Shown here in pieces: positions 42,410-51,425 of a DNA stretch of 64,000 nt. The translations under genes were made by a program, and so were the position numbers. The stretch spans positions 1 through 64,000 of the forward strand of contig CAYGZL010000017.1 in the NCBI GenBank assembly GCA_964354345.1, written 5' to 3'. A model generated the notes under the pieces. That model made no database searches and was not told the DNA's origin. It was given only the letters and a program-made list of their open reading frames with translations. How positions within the stretch are numbered: the stretch's first letter is position 1; every line of letters starts with the position of its first letter. This DNA is from CAYGZL01 sp964354345. Lineage in GTDB: Bacteria; Chloroflexota; Anaerolineae; Anaerolineales; UBA4823.

Positions 42410-43072
42410 TTATATATCCGTTCCAGGCTTTTTCATTGGTTTGAATAAACCGTCAGGATTGACGCCCAGCATACCCGCTTCATAGGAGCGACGATCGACT
42501 GGCGTAAGTTGAGCTATCTGCCTGGAGCTGAGCAGCGGGAAGTGCTTCATTTTCCCCAAACGTCTCTCTATCGCATCCACCCCCGCATCATCCCACATCC
42601 AGTTCAGCTTTGCGTATGCTGTCAGGTTCAAGGGCAAGGTGTAATAGCGCAGGGTACGAAAGCCATCGAATGAATAATAGGCTTCGAAATATGACATGAT
42701 CAGCTCACGTAGACTGCGGTAAACCGGCTCGCGAAAACGCAAGCCGACATAATTTGATTTAGCTACCGCGCCATAACAGCCATCGACCTGGTAAATGGCC
42801 AGGACATGATCGTCATCTGTGCCTGGCTCGGGCAGGATATCCACAATACGCGGCGGATAGCCCAGCCGCCACAGCGCCAGGGCTGCAAATAAACCACCAT
42901 CCAGGCAGTGCGCCTGCCGGTCGTGCATCACCCGCACTGGACTGCGGTTCAGGTCCCCCGCGGGATATTGTACGGTATCCAGAAAAGACTGGATATCCAG
43001 CGGTGAATTCAAGCAATTCAGGATCTGTTGTTCTTCTTCGCTTAATTGTTGATCCAATACTTCCCAAATCAT
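42410..43072 (-). CDS. Transglutaminase-like-fold protein of unknown function
   Basis: A 220-aa protein. I start at the ATG at 43070-43072. The frame runs further back to 43249 but without a site, while AGGAGG lies 11 nt before this ATG. A Cys-His pair typical of the transglutaminase/cysteine-protease-like fold is visible: Cys56 in RQAHCLDGGLFAALALWRLG and His89 in GTDDDHVLAIYQ, with a third residue perhaps in VAKSNYVGLRF near 103-113. The rest, including YFEAYYSFDGFRTLRYYTLP, is aromatic rich. The fold call is by eye only. Divergent from the thioesterase gene. Confidence 0.65.
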   Translation of the reverse strand: MIWEVLDQQLSEEEQQILNCLNSPLDIQSFLDTVQYPAGDLNRSPVRVMHDRQAHCLDGGLFAALALWRLGYPPRIVDILPEPGTDDDHVLAIYQVDGCYGAVAKSNYVGLRFREPVYRSLRELIMSYFEAYYSFDGFRTLRYYTLPLNLTAYAKLNWMWDDAGVDAIERRLGKMKHFPLLSSRQIAQLTPVDRRSYEAGMLGVNPDGLFKPMKKPGTDI

Positions 43073-43115
43073 CCTCTTGCCAGCCTCCTGCTCAGCTATA
43101 AAAATATAAATTAAC

Positions 43116-43142
43116 CTGCCTGAGAACGGAAGGCAGTATAAT
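43116..43142 (+). promoter_or_regulatory. Promoter with inverted repeat upstream of the thioesterase gene
   Basis: TATAAT (43137-43142) is directly preceded by the inverted repeat CTGCCT (43116-43121) - 9 bp - AGGCAG (43131-43136). The palindrome covers the spacer where a repressor would block RNA polymerase. No good -35 is present (TTAACC at 43111 is at 20 bp). The element lies between the divergent transglutaminase-like and thioesterase genes. Confidence 0.35.
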
Positions 43143-43171
43143 AGTTTATCGGTGAAATCGCAAGGAGCATG

Positions 43172-43666
43172 ATGGAACAGAAGGCTTTTCAGGATTATTA
43201 CCCAGACCATTTTAGTTATTGTTATGGCTGCGGGCGATTGAACGAACACGGCTTACAGATCAAGAGCTACTGGGACACGCCGGATGAATCCTTCTGCCAT
43301 TTCACTCCACGCCCGTATCACATTGCTGTGCCGGGTTATGTCTATGGCGGGTTGATCGCCTCCTTGATTGATTGCCATTGCACCGGCACTGCTGCAGCCG
43401 CCACTTACCGCCTCTTGGGACGCCCACCAGACGCCGAGCCCGCCTTACGCTTTTTAACCGCCTCGCTGCATGTTGATTACTTAAGACCGACGCCATTAGG
43501 ATTGGCGCTCGAAATCCGAGCGCAGGTGAAAGAGATCAAAGGGCGGAAAGTAGTCATGGCAGCCCGCTTGCTGGCGCACGATCAACTCTGCGCACGTGGG
43601 GAGGTGGTGGCTGTCCAGGTGCCGGCTGATATGCTCCTCGATCTTGCTAAAGGAAACAACCTGTGA
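43172..43666 (+). CDS. Hotdog-fold acyl-CoA thioesterase (PaaI-like)
   Basis: A 164-aa hotdog-fold protein of the 4HBT thioesterase superfamily. The N-terminal CYGCGRLNEHGLQI block is that of a known PaaI-like subgroup. GLIASLIDCHCTGTAAAATY near residues 66-85 contains the central helix, with Asp taking the place of the usual catalytic Asp/Glu, and LHVDYLRPTPLG near 102-113 the beta-strand following it. It should hydrolyse an acyl-CoA. AAGGAG lies 4 nt before this ATG and 1 nt before another at 43169, so I prefer the second. It overlaps the glycosidase gene by 4 bp. Confidence 0.85.
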   Translation: MEQKAFQDYYPDHFSYCYGCGRLNEHGLQIKSYWDTPDESFCHFTPRPYHIAVPGYVYGGLIASLIDCHCTGTAAAATYRLLGRPPDAEPALRFLTASLHVDYLRPTPLGLALEIRAQVKEIKGRKVVMAARLLAHDQLCARGEVVAVQVPADMLLDLAKGNNL

Positions 43667-45081
43667 AACGGTGGATCATTTTTCTTTTATTGGGACTATT
43701 AATCAGTGTGTTTTGGCCCGGCCTGGTGGCTAAATCCAATGACAAATCCAATCCGGTACAGGATCTGATCCCTCCATCCAATCAAGAGCCGTTACCCCTC
43801 ACAATATACCATCCGGTGCTCTTTACGCGCGGCCTGACCCCTTCTCCATACGGAATTGAAACGCCTTTTCTGCCTGATTCTTTCGGCATTCTTAAATTAC
43901 ATGAAGCTGGCGCTTATTACATCCGGCGAAATGGTATCGCATGGCCAGAGGTTGAACCTGAGCAGGGACAGCGCAATTGGGGCGTCTTATCTATCCTGGA
44001 TTATGAAATTACTCAATATAGCCTGCATGGCTGGAAAGTAATATTAATCGTTAAGCAGACCCCGACCTGGGCGCAAAAGATGCCTGGTTCGCTGTGTGGG
44101 CCGATGAAGCCCGAGACGATCGGTGCATTCGCCAGCTTCATGCATGATCTGGTTACTCGCTACAGCCAACCTCCCTATAACGTTAAGTATTGGGAAATTG
44201 GGAATGAGCCCGATGTCGAGACCAATACAGTGCCAGGTTTACAATTTTTTGGGTGTTGGGGCGACCTCAGCGATCCTTATTTCGGGGGTGGTTACTACGC
44301 CGAAATGCTTAAGCAGGTATATCCTGCGGTAAAATCAGCTGATCCACAGGCTAAAATATTAATGGGCGGACTCCTCCTGGATTGTAATCCAGATAATCCC
44401 CCTGACAGCGGCTGCCTGGCCGGTAAGTTCTTCGAAGGGATCTTGCTCGGAGGTGGTGGGGCATACCTGGATTGGATCAATTTCCATGCGTATGATTATT
44501 ACTTCAATAACGGCGTTTACGGCAATCCTAAATGGAACACCGGGAATACCAGCATTTCAATCCCCCGCGCCAAGTATCAGTACCTGAAGTCTGTTGCAGA
44601 CCGTCATAACCTGGTGGGCAAGTTCTACATTAACAGTGAGACAGCATTGTTATGTATGAACACCTGTGATGACCGCTTTGAGCAGACGAAAAGTGAGTGG
44701 CTGGCCCGGGTCTATCCTGATGCGATTGTTTTGGGTTTTAAAGCTAACATCTGGTATAACCTGTATTACGTCTGGAGAAGCACAGGACTGATCACCACTG
44801 CTAATCTAACTACACCAGCATACACGGCTTATGCCCGCAGTAATATGGAATTAGCCGGTGCGCAATATCTTGGGGAGGTCAGCCAACCAGGTGTTCAAGG
44901 ATATGAGTTCCAGGTTCCTGGACGGCGAGTGTGGGTGTTATGGTCGTCCGATGGGGGGACTCACCCGTATTACCTGCCAGGCACACCCTACGCAGTGCTA
45001 GATGTTGCTGGGAATTCCCTCGCCCCTTACTCGCCCCTGTGGATTACAGCCAGCCCGGTGTATATCCGCTGGGTTCCCTGA
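43663..45081 (+). CDS. Secreted GH-A-clan glycoside hydrolase (GH39-like)
   Basis: A 472-aa protein with an N-terminal signal peptide (WIIFLLLGLLISVFWPGLVA). The catalytic domain is a TIM barrel of the clan GH-A type. The acid/base Glu sits in YWEIGNEPDVETN near residues 182-194 and a candidate nucleophile is the Glu in KFYINSETALLC near 321-332. A beta-sandwich domain follows to the end. GH39 xylosidases and related families share this layout. The substrate is a plant or envelope polysaccharide and cannot be stated. The start overlaps the stop of the thioesterase gene. Confidence 0.8.
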   Translation: MKRWIIFLLLGLLISVFWPGLVAKSNDKSNPVQDLIPPSNQEPLPLTIYHPVLFTRGLTPSPYGIETPFLPDSFGILKLHEAGAYYIRRNGIAWPEVEPEQGQRNWGVLSILDYEITQYSLHGWKVILIVKQTPTWAQKMPGSLCGPMKPETIGAFASFMHDLVTRYSQPPYNVKYWEIGNEPDVETNTVPGLQFFGCWGDLSDPYFGGGYYAEMLKQVYPAVKSADPQAKILMGGLLLDCNPDNPPDSGCLAGKFFEGILLGGGGAYLDWINFHAYDYYFNNGVYGNPKWNTGNTSISIPRAKYQYLKSVADRHNLVGKFYINSETALLCMNTCDDRFEQTKSEWLARVYPDAIVLGFKANIWYNLYYVWRSTGLITTANLTTPAYTAYARSNMELAGAQYLGEVSQPGVQGYEFQVPGRRVWVLWSSDGGTHPYYLPGTPYAVLDVAGNSLAPYSPLWITASPVYIRWVP

Positions 45082-45113
45082 TCATCGGTTTCGACACTTT
45101 TTACTCCGATAGG

Positions 45114-48100
45114 CTAGTCTAGATTCCAGATTCGTTCAGCTCGGATGAAGGGTTCGCCTTTATCCCGATCAAGCTCGACGATTCCTTCCAATAGATATGT
45201 TCGTCCTTTACTGAACGTGCTCCGATTCCGCTGGTATACATCAGCAAAGATGACCACATCCAGCATACCTTCTAAGTCTTCCAGGGTCATAAAGTAGATA
45301 TACTCGCCCCGGCTGGTGTTGCTGCGCCGCCAGGTCTGGCGCATCCCCGCCAGCCGGACACGTTGTCCCAGGCGAGCGGCAGCTTCCACCGTGGTCAGGG
45401 CGCCAGCAGAACGGATGCGCTCGGAGGCCAGCTCCAACGGATGGGCGATGATTCCGGCGCCCAGAATTTCTTCCTGAGCGGCGACTTTCTCAGCCAACGA
45501 CCAATCTTCCTGGCCGGAGCTCTCCCATGAGAAGAGCGTCATTTGACCTCCTCGCCAACCACCCTGTTTCAATTGATCCAACAAGACCGGGATGAGCCCA
45601 AAACCTTCCAATGCACCGACCTTAACCAAATTCTCCGCTTCTACGGGTCGAGGATCCACACGCACCAGGAAATCCAAAAAGGAATTGAATGGTCGTTCAT
45701 GCAGGATATTTCCCTGGGTGCGTCGGGTGAGTTCCCGCACCTGATCCAAACCCATGAATAATACCGGTTGACCATCCAGGTAGCTTACGCTGAACTGCTG
45801 CCGGGCGTGATTGACCTGGGGTGGTCGGATTGCCAGACCTAACCGGCGTGCTTCATTCAGGTAAATCCGTTGGTTATAATATCCACCCCAGTTGGCCAAC
45901 ACCGCGGCCATGAACAGCGCGGGGTAATGGGTTTTACACCAGGCTGAGCGCCACGCAATCAGGGCATACGATGCGGCGTGGGCTTTGGGAAAGCCATAGC
46001 CAGCAAAAGCTACCATCAGCTCCCAAATCCGTTCTGAGGCTGGGAGTGGTACAGCATGGTGGGTGGCTGCCCCAGCGATGAACTTTTCTTTAAGTGTTTG
46101 CATCTGCTGTCCGGGATCGAAATGCGACATCGCCCTCCGCAATAAGTCAGCATCCGCCAGGCTCAACCCTGCCAGCTCGTGAGCGATACGCAGCACCTGC
46201 TCCTGGTAAAGGATCACACCGTGGGTATCGGCGAGCAGGGGCGTCAGGGAAGGATGGATTTCGTAGGGTTGTACCTGTTCAATCGCATGTGAACCAACCA
46301 ATGTGCTGCTTTGTTGACTCACATGGCGGCGTACAAAATCATCTTTCAATCCACCAGAAAGCGGACCAGGCCGGTAGAGCGCCAGGGCCACCATCAGGTC
46401 GTCAATACTCCGGGCGTGAATTTCTTTGAGCGTGGCGCGCATCCCGGGGCTTTCGATTTGAAAGCAGCCGATCGTGCGTCCTTGCAGCAGCGTATCGCTC
46501 GTGGCGGGATCCGTGGTAGGAATCGCCTCCAATGCACTGAGAGCATTCACAGTGCCTTTAACAGCGATTTGCGGGTAATCGAACACTGCCTTTTCTAACC
46601 GATCCGATGGTGTCGACTGGTTAATGGATAACATGGCTTCACCCACATCGCCCAAAACAGTCAATCCGCGGATACCCAACAAGTCAATTTTGACCAATCC
46701 CAGGTGTTCTATGGAGTTAAGATCGAACTGAGTAATCTTAACGCCCTTGGCAGCCATCTGAGTTGGCACCAAATCTGTCATCGGACCAGGCGAAATGACC
46801 ACACCGCCGGGGTGAACGGATAAGTGGTGCGGGAGGCCGATCAGCGCGGTCGCGTCCTGTAAAATCGCCTGATATTTACCGTCCCGGTATTGTTCTTTTA
46901 GTTCGGCATACGGATCTGAGGTAGGATTCGGACGATCGGGTGGTCCATACCAGTGGTGGGGCAGGCTGTCGGCCAAGCGATTGACTTCCTCGGCTGGCAA
47001 TCCATGCGCTTTGGCGACCTCGCGCAGCGCCGAGCGGCTGCGGAAGCGGTTGATCGTGGAGACAGTAGCCACTCGATCTTCTCCGAAACGTTCGTAGACG
47101 AAGTGGATTAAATCATCGCGACGGCGAGAACAGATGTCGGTGTCAATGTCGGGTGGCGTGGCACGCGCCGGATTCAGGAAACGTTCAAAGTAAAGATTCA
47201 GGCGCAGTGGGTCCGGAGAGGTAATCCCGATACAATGCGCCACCAGGGACGAAGCTGCGGAGCCACGCGAAGAAAACGGGATGCCTTGCTGCCGGGCATA
47301 GTTTAAAATTTCCTCGACGATCAGGAATAGCGCCGTGTAACCACATTGGTGGATGACCTCCAGCTCGTGATCGAGGCGCTGTTGAATTTCACACGAGAGC
47401 TCTCCGTAGATCTGGTGTGCGCCGGTTTCTGCCTTTTGACGCAACAGGATGATTGCTGTGACCCCCGCAGGTAGATCAACTTCAGGAAAGTGCGGTCGGT
47501 TTAACGGCAGATCGAGCTGGCAACGTAGCGCGATTTGCTGAGTATTATCCAGAGCGGTTGGATAGTTGGCGAAACGGGTGACCATCTCAATCTGGTCCAG
47601 GTAATAAGCATCAGGCGGGGCACAGGCATCCTCCGGAACTTCATTGATAGAGCGGATCAGGCGAATCGCGCTCAACACCCGTTGAAGATGTGCCTGTTGG
47701 GGGATGAGATAATGGATGTCATGGCTGGCCACGATCGGTAGGTGTTGGCGATGGGCCAGGATTGCTTGCTTGCTGATTAACTCATCATCCTCTGGGGTGT
47801 GATGTTGGAGTTCTACATACAGACTGTCTCCGAAGAGATTATAAAGCGCTGCCAACCAGGCTTCTGCTGAAGAGCGTTGGTTTGCCCTTAGCAGGCCAGT
47901 CAATGCGCTGCGCCTCCCGCCAGTCAAGCAGATCAGTTTTGTCGCTTCCTGTGCCAAAATTCCGAAGGGCAATGTCGCCTGGTCATTTTCGAGAAGGCTG
48001 CTGATCCGGCTCAAGCTACGCCAACCGGTCAGATCCATGGCGTAGAGCGCTAACACGCCCGTCATGGCACCTGGTATATCAGTCGGGAAGCCGGTGTTTA

Positions 48101-48296
48101 CTTCCAGACCCAACAGGGGATGTATTCCCGACGCCCGGCAAGCATGAAAAAATTCAACCGCCCCTGTCAGGCTATGATGATCAGTTAATGCCAGGGCTGG
48201 CATACCGTACGTGACAGCCGTCTGTACCAGTTGGAAAGGCGAAGCCAGGCCACGCAGGAATGAATAGCCTGACTGGGCACGCAGGTGCGTCAACAT
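45114..48296 (-). CDS. Compact DNA polymerase III alpha subunit (DnaE type)
   Basis: A 1060-aa polymerase of the C family, shorter than the replicative DnaE (about 1160). The N-terminal PHP domain retains LTDHHSLTGAVEFFHA and IVASHDIHY. The catalytic Asp pair is Asp385/Asp387 in PPDIDTDICSRRRDD. The third is in VKIDLLGIRGLTVL. FSSRGSAASSLVAHCIGI and the C-terminal OB-fold (RVRLAGMRQTWRRSN) follow. No imuA or imuB gene is adjacent, so a DnaE2 mutagenesis cassette is not seen. It could be a second polymerase of DnaE3/DnaE2 type. The closing GTG or ATG is clear at 48294-48296. Confidence 0.87.
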   Translation of the reverse strand: MLTHLRAQSGYSFLRGLASPFQLVQTAVTYGMPALALTDHHSLTGAVEFFHACRASGIHPLLGLEVNTGFPTDIPGAMTGVLALYAMDLTGWRSLSRISSLLENDQATLPFGILAQEATKLICLTGGRRSALTGLLRANQRSSAEAWLAALYNLFGDSLYVELQHHTPEDDELISKQAILAHRQHLPIVASHDIHYLIPQQAHLQRVLSAIRLIRSINEVPEDACAPPDAYYLDQIEMVTRFANYPTALDNTQQIALRCQLDLPLNRPHFPEVDLPAGVTAIILLRQKAETGAHQIYGELSCEIQQRLDHELEVIHQCGYTALFLIVEEILNYARQQGIPFSSRGSAASSLVAHCIGITSPDPLRLNLYFERFLNPARATPPDIDTDICSRRRDDLIHFVYERFGEDRVATVSTINRFRSRSALREVAKAHGLPAEEVNRLADSLPHHWYGPPDRPNPTSDPYAELKEQYRDGKYQAILQDATALIGLPHHLSVHPGGVVISPGPMTDLVPTQMAAKGVKITQFDLNSIEHLGLVKIDLLGIRGLTVLGDVGEAMLSINQSTPSDRLEKAVFDYPQIAVKGTVNALSALEAIPTTDPATSDTLLQGRTIGCFQIESPGMRATLKEIHARSIDDLMVALALYRPGPLSGGLKDDFVRRHVSQQSSTLVGSHAIEQVQPYEIHPSLTPLLADTHGVILYQEQVLRIAHELAGLSLADADLLRRAMSHFDPGQQMQTLKEKFIAGAATHHAVPLPASERIWELMVAFAGYGFPKAHAASYALIAWRSAWCKTHYPALFMAAVLANWGGYYNQRIYLNEARRLGLAIRPPQVNHARQQFSVSYLDGQPVLFMGLDQVRELTRRTQGNILHERPFNSFLDFLVRVDPRPVEAENLVKVGALEGFGLIPVLLDQLKQGGWRGGQMTLFSWESSGQEDWSLAEKVAAQEEILGAGIIAHPLELASERIRSAGALTTVEAAARLGQRVRLAGMRQTWRRSNTSRGEYIYFMTLEDLEGMLDVVIFADVYQRNRSTFSKGRTYLLEGIVELDRDKGEPFIRAERIWNLD

Positions 48297-48344
48297 CGCC
48301 CTACTCAGCTAATGGGGGTAAGTGAAAAGATGATAATTCCCGAT

Positions 48345-49157
48345 CTACCCGCTTTGCTCGGGTGATTGGGGTGGGAAACCTGTTTTCAATGGGCTCCTGG
48401 CAGTGATTGTTTTCGGTTTTCGACGGGTAGCGCTACGTTTCCTGGCTTTTACTTCTTTGGCGGCTGCTTTTATCTGAAGCCGTTCGGCGTTATCCTGAGC
48501 ACTCAACAAGCGAGCTTGCTTGATAGTGTTCGTCAGGAAGATGCCTGACTCGAGCCCAATCACACCGATGGCGATGAAATCATACAGGGATAAAACGCCT
48601 ATGCTCAGCGCAAAGGTCGGATTGCCGAGGATATACACTGCCGTGTTGGCCAGGATGCCGATCACGCGCGCCTCGGTTGGTCCGAGCTTTCCATAAGAGA
48701 TCTGGAATACACCTGTCACCAACATTTGGATGAACACCATCTCTGAGACCATCAGATAGCCGACTAAAGCAATCAGGGCCAACTCCAGGTGCAGGTAGGT
48801 AGATAGGCCCAGACCCAGGAAAACCATCATCTCGCTGAACGCATCTACGATATGGTCAATGAAGAAACCGTAGCGGGGGCGTTGAATATTGCGATAACGA
48901 GCCACGGTGCCATCCAGGCTGTCGCCGAACCAGTTGATGATAAACCCCAAACTGGCCAGCCACAGGTAATTATGGTCGAAACGCGTCAGCCAATAGCCCG
49001 CAAAAGTCACCAGTGTACCCACCACACCGATGCCGGTTAAAATATCGGGTGTTATCCAACCGGGCAGGTGAGCGGCTAACCATCGTAGTGCCGGTCTTTC
49101 GAGTGGCCCCAACAAGATATCGTTTACTCGCTCGTGGGATTTTATATCACTCATCAC
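48345..49157 (-). CDS. CDP-alcohol phosphatidyltransferase
   Basis: A 270-aa membrane enzyme that transfers a phosphatidyl or similar group from a CDP-linked donor to an alcohol. The family signature D-x2-D-G-x2-A-R-x8-G-x3-D-x3-D is present: DSLDGTVARYRNIQRPRYG followed by FFIDHIVD, near residues 80-106. Six hydrophobic helices follow. The C-terminal 60 residues are rich in Lys/Arg (KAAAKEVKARKRSATRRKPK) and may bind anionic lipids. The product, for example phosphatidylglycerol phosphate or an inositol lipid, is not determined. Confidence 0.88.
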   Translation of the reverse strand: MMSDIKSHERVNDILLGPLERPALRWLAAHLPGWITPDILTGIGVVGTLVTFAGYWLTRFDHNYLWLASLGFIINWFGDSLDGTVARYRNIQRPRYGFFIDHIVDAFSEMMVFLGLGLSTYLHLELALIALVGYLMVSEMVFIQMLVTGVFQISYGKLGPTEARVIGILANTAVYILGNPTFALSIGVLSLYDFIAIGVIGLESGIFLTNTIKQARLLSAQDNAERLQIKAAAKEVKARKRSATRRKPKTITARSPLKTGFPPQSPEQSG

Positions 49158-49335
49158 TCTGTCCTTGCTATTCGTAAATCGTTGGTTAATAATCTGATTA
49201 AACTATTGTAACACCACTCGTGAGAAATTGTTGCTGCGGAAAATCTCTGGAGCATCGGAGTGAGTTGACACGGAGCATGAATTATACTCCAACTATTTTG
49301 AATGGTTTGGCGTATAATTGCAATTTTGATTGGCT

Positions 49336-50586
49336 ATGTTATACCGATTATTCCATCTAGATTTACGGGTCACCGAAGACCGAAACGCCTGGTACCTGTG
49401 CGTGGAGATCTTCTGGGCTTCGATTCTCGGCACTGCAGCTGCTTTTAGCTCAGCGTATGCCTTGCGATTAGGGGCGACTAATGCTGAAATTGGTTTGCTC
49501 AGCTCGATCCCAGCCTTATTGGCGATTTTCGTATCTGTCCCAGCCGGTCGGTTTCTGCAATCGCGTGAACGTCGGGCGCCCTGGTACCTGGCGAGTTTAT
49601 TAATTCATCGCACCGCTTACCTGTTTTTGCCCTTTATCCCGTACATCCAGATTCCCGGCATTTCACAGGGGTTGTTGTTGGTCTTGTGGTTAGTGACGAT
49701 CTCGATCTGGGCAACGTTCTTTAACATTGGTTTTATCCCAATGTTGGCCGATGTTATCCCAGAAAGAAGGCGGGCGGGTGTTTTTTCCGCTCGGAATATG
49801 ATCAATAATGCGTCTGTTAGTGTCCTGACCCTGTTGGTTGGTGTCTGGCTCAAACGCATCATTTTTCCACTGAACTACCAGTTGATGTTTTTTGTCGGAT
49901 ATATAGCTGGCATGCTAAGCCAATATTACCTTTACCGTTTGGATATACCAGATGGTGTAGTCCAGCCCCAAACTGAGAGCCAGAAAAGTGGATTGAAAGT
50001 ATATTTCCAGGCTTTACACCAGAGTATTATCGAGAAATCGGAATTCTACCGTATCACCCGCAATACTTTTTTACATGCCTTCGGCTTGTGGGTGATAGCA
50101 CCCTTATATATCATTTATTTTGTACGCCAGCTGGGGGCTGACGAAGGCTGGTTGGGAATTAATGGGATGGTGTCCAGCGTGACTACCATTGCCAGCTTTG
50201 CCTTTTGGCGGTGGTTGATCCTGCGAATTAGCGAGCCGCGTACTTTGAAGATCTCCATCATGGGCGTGGGGCTCTATCCTTTATTGGTAGGTCTTTCGCC
50301 TTCGTTGGTTTTAATTCTCGGGGCAACAGCTTTGAACAGCTTTTTCGCTGCGGGAACCAGTCTTAGCCACTTGAATACCTTACTGAAGTGCTTTCCTGAA
50401 GATCGTCGGACGCAGTTTTATTCTTTTTACACCATTATCCTTAACGCGGGGGCTTTTGTAGCGCCGTTAATCGGAGTAGCACTGGCAAATCAGTTTGGCA
50501 TCGTTCCGATCCTGGTGGTCTGTGGTTTACTGGTATTACTCGGATCGAGTACATTCATCTTCTGGCCAGTCCAGGTACAGAAATGA
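49336..50586 (+). CDS. MFS-family permease
   Basis: A 416-aa permease with about twelve transmembrane helices, for example ILGTAAAFSSAYALRLGATN and ILGATALNSFFAAG. The Major Facilitator pattern is seen in PALLAIFVSVPAGRFLQSRERR and FIPMLADVIPERRRAGVFS. I start at the ATG at 49336 (a TTG two codons earlier is also possible). A TATAAT lies at 49313-49318, giving a leader of about 11 nt. The substrate is unknown. It is followed by a large hairpin. Confidence 0.85.
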   Translation: MLYRLFHLDLRVTEDRNAWYLCVEIFWASILGTAAAFSSAYALRLGATNAEIGLLSSIPALLAIFVSVPAGRFLQSRERRAPWYLASLLIHRTAYLFLPFIPYIQIPGISQGLLLVLWLVTISIWATFFNIGFIPMLADVIPERRRAGVFSARNMINNASVSVLTLLVGVWLKRIIFPLNYQLMFFVGYIAGMLSQYYLYRLDIPDGVVQPQTESQKSGLKVYFQALHQSIIEKSEFYRITRNTFLHAFGLWVIAPLYIIYFVRQLGADEGWLGINGMVSSVTTIASFAFWRWLILRISEPRTLKISIMGVGLYPLLVGLSPSLVLILGATALNSFFAAGTSLSHLNTLLKCFPEDRRTQFYSFYTIILNAGAFVAPLIGVALANQFGIVPILVVCGLLVLLGSSTFIFWPVQVQK

Positions 50587-50628
50587 AAGAGGTGTTTCCA
50601 CAGCCCCAGGGCTGCAGAAACACCTCTT
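50587..50628. terminator. Long hairpin between convergent genes
   Basis: An outer stem of 12 bp (50587-50598 with 50617-50628, AAGAGGTGTTTC) and an inner stem of 5 bp (CAGCC/GGCTG) make a stable hairpin just past the MFS stop. A T5 run follows 10 nt later. It separates the MFS gene from the convergent LysM gene and probably ends both transcripts. Confidence 0.75.
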
Positions 50629-50658
50629 GTCAAATGTTGCTTTTTATCGCGATAGCTC

Positions 50659-51252
50659 TTATTCGGTAGGTCGGAACTTCTTACAGACCGCAACGTCATT
50701 AATCGCGTTTTTGGCGCACACGATCAACTCGGATTGATTGCGGAGTTCCTTGGGTAGAAGCAAAGTAACCGTGGCAGCCCCGTTCTTATCTGTCCGAATC
50801 CGACCAAGGCGGTAATAAGTCCGATCGCCCCAGATATTCGCAGAGGAGCGAAAGATATAGGACAGTTTGGGGGTAAAACCAGTGATCGCGACGGTGAGTT
50901 GGGTTTTAGTCCATTTGGTAACCTTCACATCGGGGGTTTTGCTAGTAGTTGTGCTGCCTGAGGTAGAGGAAGCCGCTTGTCCAGGAATGCATAACACCTG
51001 GCTGACATAGATTGTATAAGGCTCCAATAGACTATTTGCAGTGGCGACATCCCGCCAGTTCACAGTGTATTTATCAGCAATCGAGGTCAGGGTCTCGCCG
51101 CTCTGGACGGTATGCTTCACGTTGCAGGAAGTATCCGCGGTTGTAGCAGCCATAACAGGCTGAGGCAGCGCGGCAACGACGAAGGCCAGCACCAAAGCCA
51201 GGTTAAGTGTAATAAACCAGGCTCGGCGGGTGCGAGAGAAAAACTTCATCAT
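50659..51252 (-). CDS. LysM-domain secreted protein
   Basis: A 197-aa exported protein. A signal peptide (WFITLNLALVLAFVVAALPQ, then PVMAATTA) is followed by a LysM repeat near residues 46-90 (HTVQSGETLTSIADKYTVNW ... VLCIPG), which binds peptidoglycan or chitin. A Ser/Thr-rich linker leads to a C-terminal beta-sandwich-like domain (residues about 105-197) of unknown role with LRNQSELIVCAKNAINDVAV. Two Cys pairs could form disulfides. ATG ATG starts (51252 and 51249) follow GGAG. This is the first gene after the ABC exporter gene on the same strand. Confidence 0.85.
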   Translation of the reverse strand: MMKFFSRTRRAWFITLNLALVLAFVVAALPQPVMAATTADTSCNVKHTVQSGETLTSIADKYTVNWRDVATANSLLEPYTIYVSQVLCIPGQAASSTSGSTTTSKTPDVKVTKWTKTQLTVAITGFTPKLSYIFRSSANIWGDRTYYRLGRIRTDKNGAATVTLLLPKELRNQSELIVCAKNAINDVAVCKKFRPTE

Positions 51253-51425
51253 CTTAATCCATCTCCTTATTTAGTCGGTGCGAGCGGTTTTGTGCATCAA
51301 TCTCATTGGGTCTGATTGGTAAAACACGCCCAGCTTTTATGGGTTCTGACTTCCTCTAAAAACAAGGTAAATTTCAGTATAACATGATATTTCCGCCGGT
51401 CAGATGAGAAATTTCTAACTACCCC

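Noticed and set aside
45114..48296. SOS-type mutagenesis cassette (imuA-imuB-dnaE2)
   Set aside because: No imuA or imuB homologue flanks the polymerase gene, and no GAAC-N4-GTTC box lies before it.
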